A stretch of DNA of 64,000 nt from Girardinichthys multiradiatus (lineage: Eukaryota; Chordata; Actinopteri; Cyprinodontiformes; Goodeidae), in contig NC_061805.1 in assembly GCF_021462225.1 (NCBI RefSeq), forward strand, positions 31,141,958-31,205,957, given 5' to 3'. The first letter of the stretch is position 1. Each line of letters starts with the position of its first letter. Below, piece by piece: positions 23,562 to 36,169 of this stretch. The notes beneath the pieces are model-generated. The model was given only the letters and a program-made list of their open reading frames with translations, made no database searches and had not been told where the DNA came from. Made by a program: the position numbers and the translations under genes.

Positions 23562-26500
23562 ATGAGCTTCTTGTTGTAAGTAACGTTACAGTTTTCTTCC
23601 TGAGTCGGAGCGGAGCTTGCGGTCAGGGTTAGCTGCGTTTCTGCGAACTTCAGAAGGGAAGTTAGCAGAGTCCGAAAAATAGTCAGCTGCATCTGAAAAC
23701 AACCACGATTAGTTTAAATGTTAATAAAGGAAATATTTAGCGTCGTGAGACAAGTTTGATAAATTTTAAAATATGTACCGTTGGGCTAAATGTAAATGAA
23801 GCGAATTTACCAGAGTTATGAGATAGAAAAGAAGTTAGCTAAATTCATCTCAGTAAATAAGGTTAGCTTTTACAATTACATCGAGCTTCTAACATAAGGT
23901 TGTTAACATTCGGGATTTAATTATGTGCATGCTGCGTTTATCCACAGCTGCACAGCTTTAGATCGTAATGGATAAAAAGCCGAACCCCTGATTTCATTGT
24001 TGTTGTTTTTTATTTCTAAGGAAAACCTAACATGATCACATTAGTCCCCTGGCAGATTTTTGTTGTTCTAATGTTTTTATGGCCTACAAACATCTATGAT
24101 GTTAATTAATTTCCCCGTTGTTTACTGTCACGGCTTCATGCAGTAACATTTCCTGTCTGTTGCACCAACTGGTTTATATCTGTAAGTCTGTAACATTTTC
24201 CACTGGAACCAAGCCACCGCACGTCTTTGTAAGTTAAAGAAACATGTGATGGCAAAACAGACCTGACCAAGATAAGTAGCGCACCAGTTTTATTAGGTAT
24301 TCACTGTAAAGACTTGTAGTCTGGATTGCTCAAACTAGAAAAATCCTTTTTTTTTTCAAGGCCCTGGATTGAGGATCTCTAAAGATGTCAACTTCAAATC
24401 TAATCAGAAACATAAAATGTAATTAATGTGAAAAAATGTATTTACCTGTTTTTAAAATATTCTTAAAAATCATATCCATCAGCAAAATAAAGAACCTTTT
24501 ATTTATTTTTTTAAAGGTTTTTATGGTACTAGGGGCCTTTATTCATCAGTAGCTGGACAGTAAGAAGGGCAGAGTGCAAAAAGGGAAGACATGCAGCAAA
24601 TGGCCCAGGTCCGTGACCCAACTGTATTGAAGACTCTTGCCTCTGCATGTGGTGTGCCTGCTCTATCTCTGGGCCATGTAGCACCCTGGGAAGAGGCGTT
24701 TGAGGTGGCTGGGGTATCTGATAAGGATGAGTCCGGTCTTCAAGCGTCTTTAAGAGTTCATATGTTTGCAATTTTGGTCGTTTTGTATCCAAATTTTTCT
24801 GGAACAACATTTAGCCATCTTCCAAGGGATGTTTCCTACCAACCCTCTGTATGTTTGTCCCTGACTTGCAGACATTTTGTACCTGATCTGAGAACTGATG
24901 ACTTGAAGTATTTCCTCTAACCTACCTTTTAGTTAACGTTAGGGAAATATGGTTATATGTCAAATATTATCAGCAGGAAGTCACTGAGTTATTTTGGTTT
25001 GATCAGGGGTCATGTTCTCCTTTATTTCATAAGAGTCACCAGTTTCATACAGGGATCAGAACCAAAATGAATAGAAACAGCATGTAAAATAAGGTATTCA
25101 GAACATACTTTAACAAATTTAAAATCTTTGAGATTTAATAATTGTTATTACAACGCATTTCAACAATAAAAATGCCTGACTACCCAGAGAAATATACGGA
25201 TGGGCAAGGATTTAAGTATGAGTTTGTTACTGATACATATAGAAAGTAGGAAGTGGGCAAAAGGGAAACTATTAGTATGAAATTAGGTTATGAAAAGGTG
25301 AGTGGACCAGGAGACTATCAAAATGTCTTTGGCTCAATCCTTTGGATGTTTTCCAGACACTTCCCACTGGTTGAAAGATCGCCTGGCAGATCCAGAACTC
25401 ACTCCCTTCTGGCCTGGCGACCTCAGAACAAACAGAAGAATGACTGCAGAGAGGGGTGTCTGTGTTTCCTACACCTGTTACCCTCTCATCCCTTGTACTG
25501 GAAGGTGGAACACATCAAAAAAATCTCCAGAATAACTTGAGACATCAGACAGCAACATCCAAAGTTCAGGGGGAGAATTGTAAATCATGCTAGCAACACC
25601 CAGAGCCCTTAACACTGTTTACCGTTGATATACAGTTAATATATCCGGACAGCAACATTAACATCAAAACTCGGAAGTCATCAGATCATGTTATTTTCCA
25701 CAGGAACAAATGTATGGCAGATGATGTGGACCTTCAAGCAACACAGCTGGTTAGAACATGACTGCTTAATATGATATTGAAGAGGATTCAAAGTGATGTC
25801 TCTCAACTTCCAGATGGCGCTCGAGCAATCACCCCATTTTTACACACAGTTGCTTAGTTCTGTACTCATTTATTTGCAGTGGCAGTCGCTCATCTAAGAC
25901 CTTCAAGCCGAAGAAAAACATCCCAGAAGGCTCGCACCAGTATGAGCTGCTCAAACACGCCGAGGCGACTCTGGGCAGCGGGAACCTGAGACAGGCTGTC
26001 ATGCTGCCAGAGGGAGAGGATCTCAATGAATGGATCGCTGTGAACAGTGAGTGAACAAATACAATGAACCAACATGCCAAGAATACAGGTGGCTATTTAA
26101 ATTTTTACTAGAGGCCAATGTTAGAATGAACCTTTGATGATTACAGGTTAAAAAAGTTGTGTTTGTGTGTATATAGTGAGTACATACAAACACACAACTG
26201 AGAAACTGTAAGTAATCTTAATATCACAGCCAAAAGTCGGCAGCAGCTATTTTGAAAATCAAAACTTAAAAATAAGCGTTCTGATTTTTGTTGTACAACA
26301 GAAAAATGTCCACTAGAAGGCAGATTAACAGATCTCAGATCAGCTTAAATGCACTGCAATAAATGGGAAATGGCACCAAGTTAGCTTTAAGGAATCGGGT
26401 CTATTCAGATGTAAAATCGCAAATGTTCTCTGCAGAAAATAAATATTGTGGTCACCCCAGATGTGAAGCCTGCAACTCCCACCCACATGGCTGGTAAACA

Positions 26501-29500
26501 AAGGCTGAGCTGTTGTCGTGACAGGAGTGCGCAAGACTTGTGATTAGAGTTTTGTGGCTGATCTCCAATTCTAGTTTTGCAAAGCTTTGACGCCAAAGCC
26601 TGTTTCTTTTAAGGGATTATAATCAATAGCATTAAAAATATAATGTTTTTTCTAGCTTTCTGGCCATGACCTGTCATCATTATTTATATTGGGAGCAGAG
26701 ACAGTGGAAGAGGAATTGTTGTAACTTGGTTTTATTATTTATTTTAAAACAAAGATAAAATTGTTAGTTAACATTTTAAGCTGTTTAGCATCGTTTATTA
26801 GAAAATACCGCGATTAGCACAGTTAGCATTACTAACTGTAAACAGCAGTCTGTGTGTGTACTCTGTAAATAATGTGGACCTTTGCGTTAACTCTGATAGT
26901 TCAAAGGAGCTAGCACTATTTTCAAATCCAGCAAAATGAACAGAATAACAGAGGAGCACCTGCTGAAGTCTAGATCTCTTCTTCTGCAGCCTGAATGAAA
27001 GGTCAGCATGCCTGTAGAAAATAGTTTCCTTTCTTGAAGTTTCTTACATCTCTGTCCTTCATCCAGGGATTCTGGCCACCAGCTTATTTCATGGTGTGTC
27101 TCTATGTATAAATGAGATTTTCAATCCTTCCTTAAATGTTTTTTTTTACTTGCTGGTAAGACCCACCATGGCTCCTCCCCCCATTAGTTTAATGGCAGAG
27201 TAGATTAGTTGTCTAGTTCCCCATATTAATCATGACCATGCTCTGCAAGTCCAGTATGAAGATGCTCTAACAGATTGTTCATCGAGCCTTCAGTGCATTG
27301 AGGTCTGTTAATAGATTCATGTCTTTGGGGCTTGTTTTCTGCTTTATAGAAAACTGTGGCGGTTCTGCTGGGCTCTGAATTTAATAATCTTAAATGGCCA
27401 ACACCATGCCTCAGCTGTTTGTGGCTGCTCTGAGCTGGTTGAGCCACCAGAGCGTTACAGCTATGATGCATATTGATTGCTTGACACAAAAAAATACTCG
27501 AAGAGAATTAAAAACATCTTACGCCGAAGACATTGTGGGAAATGTTCTATTGGCTAATTATTAGTTCATTTATCCAGCTCCTTACAGGAAAGTGTTAAGA
27601 GCACAAATGGCTTGACAAAATAAAATCACAAAACATCTGTTTAGGGAGTCTGGATGACTAAATATTTATGGGTTTAACTCTAGAATCTGTTTATATTGAC
27701 TTTCTTTAAAAAAAACTGTCAGGTCTAAAATTAGTTATACCTTTCTCAACAATCAGTTGAAAAATCTGTGTGGGCCTCAAAGCAATCAAACCCTTCTTTT
27801 ACAGTATTTGGTGACCATCTTCTTTCCACTTGATTTATCTTTGGTGATGATCTCCAAGTTTTTGAGGTTGAAAGGCCTCCTTGCCATCACCCTCATCTGC
27901 AGCTCCTTCCACATATTCTCTGTCAGATTCAGTTCAGGTCATGTTGGTAAAATTAGTAGATTACCTTAAATGTAGGTCTGCCCGAGGTTTGAACAATTTT
28001 TGGCTTAGCTGTCACTTACTGTCTCATTGCTCTTCTAACATTGCTCTGTAAGCAGCACTGTGTAAGGGAGTTTTACTGAACAGTGTTGTAAGATGAGGTC
28101 TCTTTGTCTTACTGATTCTTCCTCTCAGCCATCCCATCATATTGAGAAGTAGAGGAGGCAGAGATTTACTTTTAATTCCATTTTCTGTGCAGAAAAGTGT
28201 CTTTCACCAAAGTGTTCCCAAGAAAAAGGCAAAGACAGAAAATAGATTTGATCTAATATTTTCAGATCTATGTTGTTTTGTTATGCTTTGTTGCCATGTT
28301 ATAGCCATTGTTGCTGATATGCCATTAAACTCCTTATTATTGTTGAAGCAATAAATGGTCCAACTCTGTTTAGAGGTTGTAGTTTATGCTTGTGATGATG
28401 TAACAGACATGTCATTTTATTGTTTTCTTCAGCCGTGGACTTCTTCAACCAAATCAACATGTTGTATGGCACCATCACTGAGTTCTGCACCGAGACCAGC
28501 TGCCCTGTGATGTCTGCAGGACCAAGGTAATACATGCAACACTTTCTTTTTGTTTGGTTCTTTTTCCAAACGAGGCATGTTAAATCATTTAGTCTTGACA
28601 AGCCAGAACTGCTGAGTGTTTGAATGTTCCTATTCATAAATATTCCTTATACTTCATTAAGTAGGAGAAACCTCACATATGGTGTCAAAAGGGATATTCC
28701 ATTTTTTTGGAACATAATAATTTTTTGCCAATTTCTATAGTCCCAATAATGCCAGGTCACAGATGCACCCTGTCAGTGGTATAACGGCCAAAAGACAATT
28801 TAATTAAACCTTCAGTTGACATCAGTCATCGGAAATTAAAAGCAACCCAGATCACACTGAGTAAAAAGATGTCACAACTGACTCCATATTAAATTTGGTT
28901 AAAGACACTCATGATTAACTCAGACAGACGCAAGAATCTCAGTTGGCGTTAAACATTTGAACTCCTAAATCAAGAAGTGTTGCCACCACCGAATTAAAAT
29001 CATATAAAGAAAACTTTTAGTCAATTTTCTGAAGTCCTTTTCTGAAAGATTATTTAATTTTGAGAAACTGTATTTTCACATCAAATGATAGAGTCAAACG
29101 GTTTGCCTGAATGTCACATGAGGAAAACAGGAAATGAACTTTGCATGTGATCGCTGGAGGAGCCGTTTAGTTAGTATCTTGATTTGGCACTTCCTCTATC
29201 CTCGGTTCTTCCAAGACTGTTAGTGCTCAAGAGGAAGAGATGAGGGTTTGCTTCCTGTTCAAACAGTCTCTGTTAAGAATATTTCTCCAATTTGCATTTT
29301 CCGTTTTAGTCATTGTTTTAATCTTATCTGCACTTCAACCAATATATTAGTTTGTCTTTACCTGCTGATTGCATGTTCTTTGTGTAGGTATGAGTATCAC
29401 TGGGCAGATGGGACCAATATTAAAAAGCCAATCAAATGCTCTGCGCCCAAGTACATAGACTACTTGATGACCTGGGTGCAGGATCAGCTGGATGATGAGA

Positions 29501-32500
29501 CGCTCTTTCCTTCCAAGATCGGTGAGCTTTGTGTATTTCAAGTTTTTGCAAAGAGTTTTAATGGTTTGAGTTAAACTTTACACTTTGATTTGAAACCGTG
29601 TACTTGATTTTCCTAAACTGTTTAAACTTCTCCAACCTTTAAACGTAGGCAATGCTAAATGTGAATATCAACGAAATTATGTGTCACTTTGGTCAGGATT
29701 ACAAGTGCTAAAATATGCAAAAAAACACATTGTTTGGCAGCTTCATTTTTTTTTCCATAATTTTTTTGGCTCCCCAGGAGTTCCCTTCCCCAAGAATTTC
29801 ATGTCTGTGGCCAAAACCATCCTGAAGCGTCTGTTCAGGGTTTATGCTCACATCTACCATCAGCATTTTGACTCTGTGATGCAGCTGCAGGAGGAGGCTC
29901 ACCTCAACACCTCCTTCAAGCACTTCATTTTCTTCGTCCAGGTGAGACCATCACACTAAAGTGGGATTTTTGTGCATTGTTGAGCTCCGTTCAGTGATGT
30001 AATTTTTCAAAAGGAGCCCTGAGTCATGGCTTTTGCTCAAGTTGTTCTGGTCATCTGCCTGCTCAGGAAATGGTGTCTCTTTTGTAATAGTTTCTTGCTG
30101 GCTTTCAAAAGCAATAAGATAATATTGTTGCTGTGTAGCTCAAATAGTGCTAGGCAATAAAATTATTTCAATAATTTATAGAGAAAACATGAAATATCAT
30201 TCACAATAATAAAGGTAGGCATTACAATTCAATAAAAAAAAAATATTATTAATTTATTCATCTTCTATACTGCTTATTCCATAGTGGGTCATGGGGGAGC
30301 TGGTGTCTATCTCCAGCAGTCTACGGGTGAGAAGCAGGGTACAACCCTAAGTACCCCAGGTCTCTAGATGTTGAGGGGCGTTGTGGCTGACACACCTCTT
30401 CAACATCACGCGACGGTCAGGCACAGTTCCTCTGGACTGCAAGACAGGAGTGGTTGTCCCAAGAAGGGTGGCCAACTATAGGGGGATCACACTCCTCAGC
30501 CTCCCCGGGAAGGCTTATGTCAAGGCATTGGAGAGGAGAGCCTGGCCAATAGTCGAACCTCTGGTCAGGAGGAGCAGTGTGGTCTTCGTCCTGGCCGTGG
30601 AACACTGAACCAGCTCTACACACTTTACAGGGTGCTCGAGGGTTCATTGGAGTTTGCACAACTGGTTCATATGTGTTTTGTATACCTGGAGATGGCATTC
30701 GACTGTATCTCTCCTGGTGCCCTCTCTGGGATGCTCCAGGAGTATGGAGTTAGGGATCCTTTATTAGGGGCTATGTGGGCTCTGTAAAAGCGGAGCAGGG
30801 GTTTGGTTCACAATAAGTCAGACCTGTTCCTGCTGCATGTTTGGACTACAGCAGGGCTGTTATTTGTCACAGGTTCTTGTTCAGATTTTTAGGAGCAGCC
30901 ATGGGCTGGAGGGGGTCTGGTTTGGGGATTATTGAAATTTCATCTCCCCGTTTCACAGATGACTTGATCCTTCTGGCCCCTTCTAGCCACAACCTACAGT
31001 ATGCACTGGGGCGGGTCACTGCAGAGTCCCAAGCGACGGTGATGGGGCTCAGCTCCTCCGAGGCCATGGTTCTTGACCAGAAAAGGGTGACTTGCACTCT
31101 CCGGGTTGGAGGGAAATTGAGTTGTTCAAGCATCTTGGGGTCTTGTTTATGGGTGAGGGAAGAATGAAGTAGGGGATTGACAGATGAATCTGCTGCAGTA
31201 ATGGGGACACTGCGCTGGTCCCTTGTGGTGAAGAGAGAGCTAAGCTGAAAGGCAAGCTCTCGATTTACCGGTCGTTCTACGTTCCTACCATCACCTATTG
31301 ACATAAATATTGGGTCATGTCCGAAAGAACAAAGTTCCCGAATACAAATTTTCTCCACAGGGTGGCCGAGCACTCCCTTGGAGACAGGGTGAGGAGCTCG
31401 GCCATCCGAGAGGTGCTCAGAGTAGAGCTGCTGCATCTCCACATTGAGAGGAGTCAGCTGAGGTGGCTTGGGCATCTGTTTAGGTTGCCCCCTGGACGCC
31501 AACCCTCTGGAGGTGTCCCAGGCATGTCCTACTGGGAGGAGCCCTGAGGGGCAGCCTAAGACATGCTGAATGGACTATGTTTTTCAGCTGGCCTGGCAAC
31601 GCCTCGAGCTTCCTTCAGATGAGATGGAGGAGGTGTTGGGGGAGAGTGGCGTTTGGGCGTCTCTGCTTAAACTGCAGCCCTGCCACCTGGTCCCCGATGA
31701 GCGGAGGACGATGAGTACAAGTGGTCTTTTAAATGCTAGAGTTTCCGCAGTCCAGGTTAGGTGCAGGTATAGCACTTGAAGCGGTGAGAAGAGTATTCCT
31801 GTAACTAAGAAACAATAAACCGTGTATTTTGCTCACATTGTTCAAGCTCTAACATGAAGTTAAAATACAGATATGTCTAAGCAGGGATCCTATACAGGCT
31901 GGAAAGGTTTGGATGTTTGATATCGGTATTTTCAAGGTCTGAATTAGTATGGAAAAAAGATAATAGAGTATGGAAGAACATATTTCTTAGCTTTATTCCC
32001 TATCCCATTGTCTAAATCAGGGTTTCTTAATCCTGTTCCTCAGGGCCTACTGTCCGGCATGTTCTAGGTTTTCCCCTGCTGATGCACACCTAACTTGAAT
32101 AGATGGATGATTTATAGGCTTCTGCAGCACTAGATGTCATGCTGAGGAGATCATGCAATCATTTGAATCAGGTGTGCTGAAGACACATCTAAAACATGTA
32201 GTTGGCCCTGAGGACCAGGGTTAAAAAGAAACTGGTATAAATATTGTCCTTTGCTTCCTACGTTACTTACCTACCTACTTACTTATCCACTTACTTACTT
32301 ACTTACTTACCTAATTCCTTGCCTACTTGCTCGCTCGCTTGCTTCCTTCCTTGCTTTCTTACTTGATTCCTTCTTTCCTTACATGCTGTCAGTTTTTCTT
32401 GTGTTCATTTAAAGAGGGAAACCACTACAATGCCATAACAGTCACATAGGGACCACAAGGCCCTGGTTTAAGGGAGTCAGGTCTGGTTTAGATCAGGAGG

Positions 32501-33626
32501 AGAAAGCTGTAAATCCCTGAGAAAGTTGCATCATTTTGGTCTATGCAGTTCTGCACAATATTGCACTGGACAGTTGAGTTTAGTGTGGTGCTCTGTAGCC
32601 TGATGACCTAATATGGATCTGACCTCTGTGAGGATCTCATGCAGTACTTAAAAAATGTTAAATACTTAAATTTAACAACAATGCTATCAGACAATATTTG
32701 CACAGACTTTGCTTCAGGTTTTTTATGTGTCTTCACTGACTATTTTTTCAATTAATTGATTAATAATAATGGCAAAAGATGCTTAATAGATGTTTTTACA
32801 GAATTTGAACCAGGTTAAGCTACAACAATGAGACTTAAGGAGTTCTGGGTAGAGGATATTTACAGACATTTAAGGTTTTTCATCTTAAAAATGTACATTT
32901 GGTTGTACAGCTTTGGCCTAATTACTGTTCTGAATAGGTTGTTCTTTCCACAAATGGCTTGTCTGCATACAGCAGTTATTAATTATTTGATTACTTAATT
33001 AGTTGATGATTATTTCAATAATAGATTAATCCAATAATTGTTTCAGCCCTAGTTGTGATACTGTTTTAAATCTCACTGAAATGTCTTGTTTTTTGTGGTG
33101 AAGTCACCAAAGCTATGAATAAATAGAAGTTTGGTCCTGATTCCACCAGAATTACCAACATCTAACTCTTTTGTATGTTTGGACTGGCCCTGGGACTGTT
33201 TTATAAATTGCCTCAGTTACTTTTCCAATAATTATTTCTGGGCCCAAATCAATCCAATTTCTTGATAAATGAGACCCATTCTTTGGTGTCATTGTTTTTC
33301 GGCCTTTAATTGCATTAAACCTATGGCATGAAAGTTATTAATATTAATTAAAAGGAAAAGAGTTGGTGTTTATATTTTTTGCTTTTTTCTCTAAAACATG
33401 TTATACTGAAATGTTAGTTACAAACATAACTGCTCATGCAGTTTATCTCCTATATTTAAGGACCCTACAATGAATAAATATGTGTAATAGGGCTAAAATA
33501 TTTTGGTGCTAAAACCTGATGTTTGTTTTATTCTCCTTCCTTTTGCAGGAGTTCAACCTCATTGACAGGCGAGAGCTTGCTCCCCTGCAGGACTTGATTG
33601 AGAAGCTTGGATCCAAGGACAGATAG
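23562..33626 (+). CDS. mob1a: MOB kinase activator 1A
   Basis: Six exons: 23562-23575, 25880-26046, 28433-28526, 29388-29521, 29778-29941 and 33549-33626. They total 651 bases, giving 216 aa, exactly the vertebrate MOB1 length. MOB1 binds and activates LATS and NDR kinases in the Hippo and mitotic exit pathways. The zinc ligands of the fold are in place: Cys79 and Cys84 (FCTETSC), and the two histidines in [25 protein letters not shown] and FPKNF are typical. The first coding exon holds only MSFL and part of the next codon, followed by GTAAGT. Intron 1 contains a coding-like remnant (25172-25540) and intron 5 an RTE LINE. MOB1B is nearly identical, so the A paralogue rests mainly on linkage to mthfd2. 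Confidence 0.95.
25172..25540 (+). pseudogene. Broken coding remnant of unknown protein in mob1a intron 1
   Basis: I do not recognise the protein. From ATG 25172 the frame reads [14 protein letters not shown]... for 25 codons to TAG (25247), then continues in the same frame ([14 protein letters not shown]) to about 25320. A different frame, 25302-25535, then gives [20 protein letters not shown] and GDLRTNRRM before a stop. The composition is strikingly protein-like and the parts look collinear, as expected of one reading frame broken by a stop and a frameshift. It could be a processed pseudogene or an old gene fragment. An alternative short intron between 25297 and about 25356 has plausible GT/AG ends but does not restore phase. 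Confidence 0.4.
27735..28130 (-). mobile_element. Degenerate Tc1-like fragment in mob1a intron 2
   Basis: Sequence such as GAAAGGCCTCCTTGCCATCA followed by CACATATTCTCTGTCAGATT matches the reversed catalytic-domain end of a fish Tc1 family. No motif is intact and the boundaries are rough. Confidence 0.45.
30245..30360 (-). repeat. Dispersed fish repeat, inverted relative to the copy at 35925
   Basis: TATCTCCAGCAGTCTACGGG flanked by GGAGCTGGTG is the reverse of the family with ATGACTGCTGGAGATAGATG found at 36105-36130. It directly precedes an RTE LINE fragment inside mob1a intron 5. Confidence 0.5.
30360..31720 (+). mobile_element. Degenerate RTE-type (Rex3-like) LINE in mob1a intron 5
   Basis: The plus strand carries consecutive but frame-broken pieces of an RTE-clade reverse transcriptase: [20 protein letters not shown] at about 30470, [20 protein letters not shown] (mutated FADDVVLLA catalytic box, still with both Asp) at about 30950, then VERSQLRWFGH-like [19 protein letters not shown] at about 31445 and LAWQRLELP at about 31585. 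Several stops and indels make it inactive. A long minus-strand ORF over the same bases is an antisense shadow. Confidence 0.85.
32010..32250. mobile_element. hAT-type palindromic MITE
   Basis: It opens with CAGGGTTTCTTAATCCTGTT, then CCTCAGGGCC, and closes with GCCCTGAGGACCAGGGTTAA, imperfect inverted repeats typical of a short fish hAT derivative. Internal GAATCAGGTGTGCTGAAGAC and CCTGCTGATGCACACCT are also inverted partners. No coding content. The copy is in mob1a intron 5. Confidence 0.65.
32262..32385. repeat. TTAC/CTTG/CTTC tetranucleotide microsatellite
   Basis: This is an imperfect tract of TTAC, CTAC, CTTG, CTCG and CTTC units on the plus strand, probably formed by slippage and point mutation. 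It lies next to the MITE in mob1a intron 5. Confidence 0.8.
32730..33052. mobile_element. Probable hAT-like MITE in mob1a intron 5
   Basis: CAATTAATTGATTAATAATA near the left limit and TAGATTAATCCAATAATTGT plus TTCAGCCCTAG near the right limit form an imperfect inverted pair belonging to a fish MITE with CAGCCCTA ends. The interior is AT-rich with no ORF. Confidence 0.45.
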
Positions 33627-35340
33627 ACATTTCATCACGCATATCCTCCTTTTTAATAACAGTTTTTCCCCTCCTCCGCTCTTTCTCTTCTACCTCTGTG
33701 GTTTCTAGCCTCGACTTGTAAAGAAATGTGTGCCTTCTTCTTTGGACTTCCTTGTTGCTTGTACTGTACGTTTTCTTTTATTCCCTTATGTTCTATACAG
33801 ATTTTTAGCCTCTCTGACTTGTGTACAATACTGTAGTAAAGGAAAGATATTTTTCACAGGACTATGGTTAACGACTTCAGAAGAAATCTACTGAATTTTA
33901 TATTGGACCAAGGCGAGGATATTTGAAGTGAAAACGGCTTCTCTTTTTCTGGAGTCTGACCGACCAAATATCTCTGTTGTTTTGTCTTTCCTTTGTGGAC
34001 AGAGGAGAGTAACAGGAAAGATAGTTAACAGTATGGTGTAATAAACCTGGTATTGAGTGTGCTTTTGCACTTGTTACAACACAGCAAATGAAGGCAGACA
34101 CATTCATGCACAAGTGTTCTATATATAAAGCTCACAGTCATTTTTTTGGTAACATTGCTACTATTCAGAGCATCTTTAGGTCACAGTTAAATGTAAAGAG
34201 ATGGATTGTTATATAATTATTGCAATAATATCCTGTTAAAACACATCATCATGCAGCTATTTTACTTTGCCTAAGCAATACAGTGTTTTTTTCACATTTT
34301 CTGAATGTGATGATATGGTCGCAGGTTTTGAACAATTACTTGTTACAAAGATCCTATAAATCCTGTTTGATTAACCTATTAATAGGAGCCTTATTGTCGA
34401 AGTAACGACAACGGAATGAATGTGAACTTTTAGTTTTACTTGTATTTCTGTTGAATCCCTAACCACTTCTTTATTTTATGTATTTTCTCCCTTGGATTGA
34501 AAAGTTATGTGATTACTTTTTCATCTATACCAGAGATGGTTGTGGTTGTAGTTTTGCTATTTTTTACTCAGTGGGTCTTTGTTTCCTATGATAGTACCAC
34601 AGTTATTTGTTAGGCAGCAGGTTCTGTCCATATAGCCGATGAAGCTGATTCTCATCATGAATGTCTGGTCTTCCAAATGTTAATCAAGGAAATTGATTTT
34701 TAATGGCTTTACATTGGACCTAAACTTAAATCCATCTTGTGATCAATATGGTCAATTTAAAGTACTTATCACAAGGAACTAACCAGTGGGATATTTTCAT
34801 CTTATAATTTACCAGTTTTAATAAGAGGCTACTTTAATAGCAAGACAAAGTCACTGCTGAAAGCTTATGAAAGCATGTTGAAATCACTTTAATGGTAGTT
34901 TATCCTCTTACAGGTCCAGAAGTGGCATGTCCACTCATTATTTTTCAGTTTATTCTCTTCCACTATATGTTTTTGCTTCAGCTCACAATATTATTTTTGA
35001 ACTCCTGGTTACATTTACTATCTCATTGAATAAGGCATATGAGGTGTAGGAGTTAAAGTTTTTTATTTTTTATTTCACAGTTTTGGTCCAGTTATTCGGT
35101 GGTCGTTTAGGATAGAGTGGGAGTTGTGGGGATAAATGTACCACATTTAAAACTTTGCTGTAAAAAAAAAAAATCAGTGTTTTTTTCTGACAATATTGTG
35201 CCTTACAATAAAAAAAAATGTTTCATGACAGTATTGATGGATCAAACGTTCAATAAACATCTAAAAGACAATTCTGAGTTGATTTGTTTTGTCTGTGGGG
35301 TAGTTTTGCGTTGGATTAATATGTTCATATTCAATAAAAC
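33627..35340 (+). other. mob1a 3'UTR
   Basis: About 1.7 kb of AT-rich non-coding sequence follows the mob1a stop, with AATAAA signals at 35252-35257 and 35333-35338. MOB1A mRNAs in other vertebrates also have long 3'UTRs. No repeat family was recognised within it. The first Tc1 fragment of the downstream nest begins soon after, consistent with transcript end near 35350. Confidence 0.55.
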
Positions 35341-35389
35341 ATGACTGATATCAAACAGAAGATCAAATAAGTGTGATATGTTTAATAAT

Positions 35390-35850
35390 TATTCTCAAGT
35401 CTTGCTGGTTTTCTTCCAGGGCTGCCCTGTATTCAGCTCTATCCATCTTTACTCTGCTGCAGAAAAGCATGCTTACAGTATGATGCTGCCACCACCACCA
35501 TGTGCAGCAGTAGAGAGGGGTGTGTTCAAAGTGATGTACAGTGTTAGTTTTCTGACACGTGGTGTTTTGCATATAGGTCAAACAATGTCTGAGAGCATCT
35601 TACATGTGTTTTCTGTTCCATACATGGTTTTTGCCTGTCAGTTTAGGTGGGCAGCCATGTTTTTTTTTTTCATGTTTTGCCCTGCTGTTTTTTTTTTTTT
35701 TTTTGGATGATAAACTGAACAGAGCTCTGTGTGATGTTCAAAGTTTGGGATGTTGTTTTGTAACCTAACCCTGCTTGAAACGTTTCTACAGTTTTATCCC
35801 TGACTTGCCTGGGGTATTCCTTGGTCTTTATGTTGTTATCTGAGGGTAAT
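35390..35850 (-). mobile_element. Tc1-like transposon fragment
   Basis: On the minus strand it shows the HGGGSIML-type motif (plus strand GTATGATGCTGCCACCACCA at 35479-35498). It then shows the DNA-binding start region, with AACAGAGCTCTGTGTGATGT and TTTATCCCTGACTTGCCTGG, of the same family as 2115-3403. It is internally deleted and has long T runs at 35658-35705. Confidence 0.65.
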
Positions 35851-35919
35851 TGGTTGCTCTGGATGCGCTGTCTGGTGCTGTAGGAATCCTGGCTTTGGGT
35901 CTCGTGGTGTGAAGATTGC

Positions 35920-36155
35920 ATTTTCTCCCCGTGTATGCGTGGGTTCTCTTCGTGTACTCTGGTTTCCTCCATCAGTGCAACAAACAGCATGTTAAATGAA
36001 TTGCCCTTAAAAGTGTGTGTTTGTCTAGTTGTTTGTCCTGTATGTCTCTGTTTTGTCCTGTGATGGACTGGGAGTCTGTCCAGGGTGTATCATCCCTCTC
36101 ACCTAATGACTGCTGGAGATAGATGACAGCAACCCTGCAATTATAAGCAGGCATA
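35920..36155 (+). repeat. Dispersed fish repeat (CTGTCCAGGGTGT family)
   Basis: The stretch from TTTTCTCCCCGTGTATGCGT through GTCTGTCCAGGGTGTATCAT to ATGACTGCTGGAGATAGATG is a well-known teleost interspersed repeat. An inverted relative occurs at 30245-30360. No coding function. Confidence 0.65.
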
Positions 36156-36169
36156 CAAAATTAGATTCT

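Noticed and set aside
24520..24920. 109-aa ORF in mob1a intron 1
   Set aside because: The sequence around 24580-24680 looks like a dispersed repeat terminus, and the frame is not protein-like beyond it.
25297..25356. A possible 60-base intron (GTGAGT...TTTTCCAG) inside the mob1a intron-1 remnant
   Set aside because: The ends look good, but joining does not keep the frame that reads [10 protein letters not shown], and the length is very short for a fish intron.
30867..31502. 211-aa minus-strand ORF
   Set aside because: It overlaps, in antisense, the readable RTE reverse transcriptase on the plus strand, so it is a shadow frame.
32262..32385. CRISPR-like or functional tandem array
   Set aside because: It is an ordinary imperfect tetranucleotide microsatellite without unique spacers; CRISPR arrays are not expected in a vertebrate.
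35658..35705. Poly(T) runs as evidence of a retrogene tail on the minus strand
   Set aside because: They lie inside a Tc1 fragment and no cDNA-like sequence adjoins them.
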